This document shows, one piece after another, positions 4,509-5,630 of a DNA stretch of 5,630 nt. Position 1 is the first letter of the stretch. The number at the start of each line of letters is the position of its first letter. The notes beneath the pieces were generated by a model. That model did no database searches. It was not told the DNA's origin and saw nothing but the letters and a program-made list of their open reading frames with translations. The translations under genes and the position numbers were made by a program. The stretch comes from Deltaproteobacteria bacterium (lineage in GTDB: Bacteria; Desulfobacterota; Binatia; UBA9968), in contig VBLN01000345.1 in NCBI GenBank assembly GCA_005878685.1, positions 1-5,630 on the forward strand, given 5' to 3'.

Positions 4509-5630
4509 ATGGCGAAAGCACGATCGGTCATCGGCGCCCGCGTGGCTCGGGTCGAAGGCGCCGAGAAGGTAAGCGGCCAGGCATTGTACGCCGCCGACAT
4601 TCTCATGCCTGACGCTTTGTGGGGAAAAATTCTTCGCAGTCCTTATCCCCACGCCCGCATCGTCAATATCGACACCTCGAAGGCGCGTAGGGTCGAGGGC
4701 GTGCGAGCCGTGGTCACAGGGAAAGAGGAGCCCGGCCATTATCAAGGCAAGAGTATCCGGGACATCCCGGCTCTTTGCTGGGACAAGGTGCGCTTTGTCG
4801 GTGACCGCGTCGCAGCCGTCGCCGCCGAAACCCTGGAAGCGGCGGAAGAGGCGCTCGGCCTTATCGAAGTCGAATACGAGGAACTCCCGGCGGTGTTCGA
4901 TCCGTTAAAATTGCACGACGACCCGTCCGCCTACGACGGCGCGCCGCAGGACATCATGGTCAAAGATATTCCCAACGTCGTCAACCGTCTTACCTGGAAA
5001 AAAGGCGACGTCGACCAGGGATTTCGTGAGGCCGACCTCGTTGTCGAGCACACTTTCCGCGTTCCGATGCGCCATCAGGGCTACCTCGAACCGCAGGCCT
5101 TCCTCGTGGCGATCGAAGAGGACGGAAAGATTTTGACGTGGTCATCCACCAAGGGCCCGTTCGGCACCCGCGGGCAGCTCGCCAAAGCGATCGGGATAAG
5201 CCCGGCCCAGATTCGCGTGCATGCGGTCAACGTCGGTGGAGACTTCGGCGGCAAGAGCGGCGCCGGCGATCTGCCGATCGCCTATTTCCTCGCCCGGCAG
5301 GCGAAGCGGCCGGTCAGAATCGTCGCGACCAATTCCGACGAGCTGACCTTCGCCAATCCGGATCACGTTTCGATCATTACCGTGCGCACCGGAGTCAAAC
5401 GCGACGGAAGGCTCGTGGCCCGTTACGTGCGGGCGATTCACGGCAGCGGCGCCTATGCGGGAATGAAGCCCGGACAGGCGAGCATCGGCGGCGCGGGCAC
5501 GGCCGGGCCCTATCGCATCGACCATGCCTATATGGAAGCTCTCCAGGTCTATACCAACACGGTCCCGTGCGGATTCTGGCGGGCGCCCGGCGCGCTCCAG
5601 GCGATGTTCGCCGTGGAGTCGCACATGGAT
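4509..5630 (+). CDS. Xanthine dehydrogenase/aldehyde oxidase-family molybdopterin-binding subunit, N-terminal half
   Basis: The frame is open from the ATG at 4509 to the window edge, giving 374 residues of a protein usually 750-800 long, so it is cut by the window and not broken. AAGGAG eight bases upstream supports the start. The N-terminal part (about 14-135) is the aldehyde oxidase/xanthine dehydrogenase a/b hammerhead domain: ARVEGAEKVSGQALYAADI, SPYPHARIVNID, VRFVGDRVAAVAAE, and IEVEYEELPAVFDP. The molybdopterin-binding domain follows with HQGYLEP (189-195), GGDFGGK (243-249) and CGFWRAPG (354-361). These enzymes hydroxylate aldehydes, N-heterocycles or acyl-CoAs with a molybdenum-cytosine-dinucleotide cofactor, with FAD and 2Fe-2S subunits usually encoded nearby. 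The active-site loop is not the AYRCSFR of aerobic CO dehydrogenase, so CoxL proper is unlikely. The substrate cannot be told. The gene is markedly GC-rich. Confidence 0.93.
   Translation, partial: MAKARSVIGARVARVEGAEKVSGQALYAADILMPDALWGKILRSPYPHARIVNIDTSKARRVEGVRAVVTGKEEPGHYQGKSIRDIPALCWDKVRFVGDRVAAVAAETLEAAEEALGLIEVEYEELPAVFDPLKLHDDPSAYDGAPQDIMVKDIPNVVNRLTWKKGDVDQGFREADLVVEHTFRVPMRHQGYLEPQAFLVAIEEDGKILTWSSTKGPFGTRGQLAKAIGISPAQIRVHAVNVGGDFGGKSGAGDLPIAYFLARQAKRPVRIVATNSDELTFANPDHVSIITVRTGVKRDGRLVARYVRAIHGSGAYAGMKPGQASIGGAGTAGPYRIDHAYMEALQVYTNTVPCGFWRAPGALQAMFAVESHMD

Noticed and set aside
4362..4745. 127-codon frame on the minus strand
   Set aside because: It runs through the divergent promoter region and antisense to the start of the molybdopterin gene, with no family resemblance.
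5142..5624. 160-codon frame on the minus strand
   Set aside because: It lies wholly opposite the molybdopterin subunit, whose motifs are unmistakable, and shows the Arg/Ala/Gly bias of an antisense frame in GC-rich coding DNA.
4509..5630. Aerobic carbon monoxide dehydrogenase large subunit (CoxL)
   Set aside because: The diagnostic AYRCSFR loop is absent; the position reads CGFWRAPG.
1..5630. CRISPR arrays, tRNA or rRNA genes, insertion sequences
   Set aside because: I saw no regularly spaced repeats, no cloverleaf-like sequence, no rRNA-like stretch, and no transposase or terminal inverted repeats.

Overview
This window looks like an accessory or junction region of a GC-rich, Gram-negative environmental bacterium. 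An exported MlaC-type lipid-transfer domain implies an outer membrane, and a large molybdopterin hydroxylase gene is typical of metabolically versatile soil or sediment lineages. No rRNA, tRNA or marker gene is present, so the phylum cannot be fixed from this window. Base composition is uneven. The left-hand gene is clearly AT-rich, the central genes are intermediate, and the molybdopterin gene at the right edge is strongly GC-rich with G/C-ending codons.

Layout from left to right. (1) 9-1037, minus: a pentapeptide-repeat protein with a C-terminal two-helix ion-channel-like pore, behind a good sigma-70-type promoter (1068-1096). (2) 1038-1431: a gap holding a strong plus-strand promoter (1200-1229) followed about 60 bases later by a terminator-like hairpin and T-run. 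This is either a small RNA of about 80 nt or an attenuated leader. (3) 1432-1737, plus: a small three-helix membrane protein of unknown function. (4) 1738-2045: a convergent gap with only weak hairpins. (5) 2046-2825, minus: an exported protein fusing a peptidoglycan-binding domain to an MlaC/Ttg2D domain, with a near-perfect ribosome binding site. (6) 2826-3311: about 490 bases with no credible gene. (7) 3312-4317, minus: a tight three-gene operon, DUF433 antitoxin, DUF5615 PIN-like toxin, XRE-type helix-turn-helix protein, with its own promoter (4371-4399). (8) 4509-5630, plus: the first half of a xanthine dehydrogenase/aldehyde oxidase-family molybdopterin-binding subunit, cut by the window edge.

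The three-gene operon is the only clear functional unit. DUF433 and DUF5615 proteins form a VapBC-like toxin-antitoxin pair, and here the pair is co-transcribed with a DNA-binding protein that may act as regulator or extra antitoxin. The other genes look unlinked: the MlaC-like gene has no mlaD/E/F neighbours here, and the channel-like gene stands alone. The most interesting items are the degenerate selectivity filter of the pentapeptide channel, the peptidoglycan-binding/MlaC fusion, the third gene in the toxin-antitoxin operon, and the possible small RNA.
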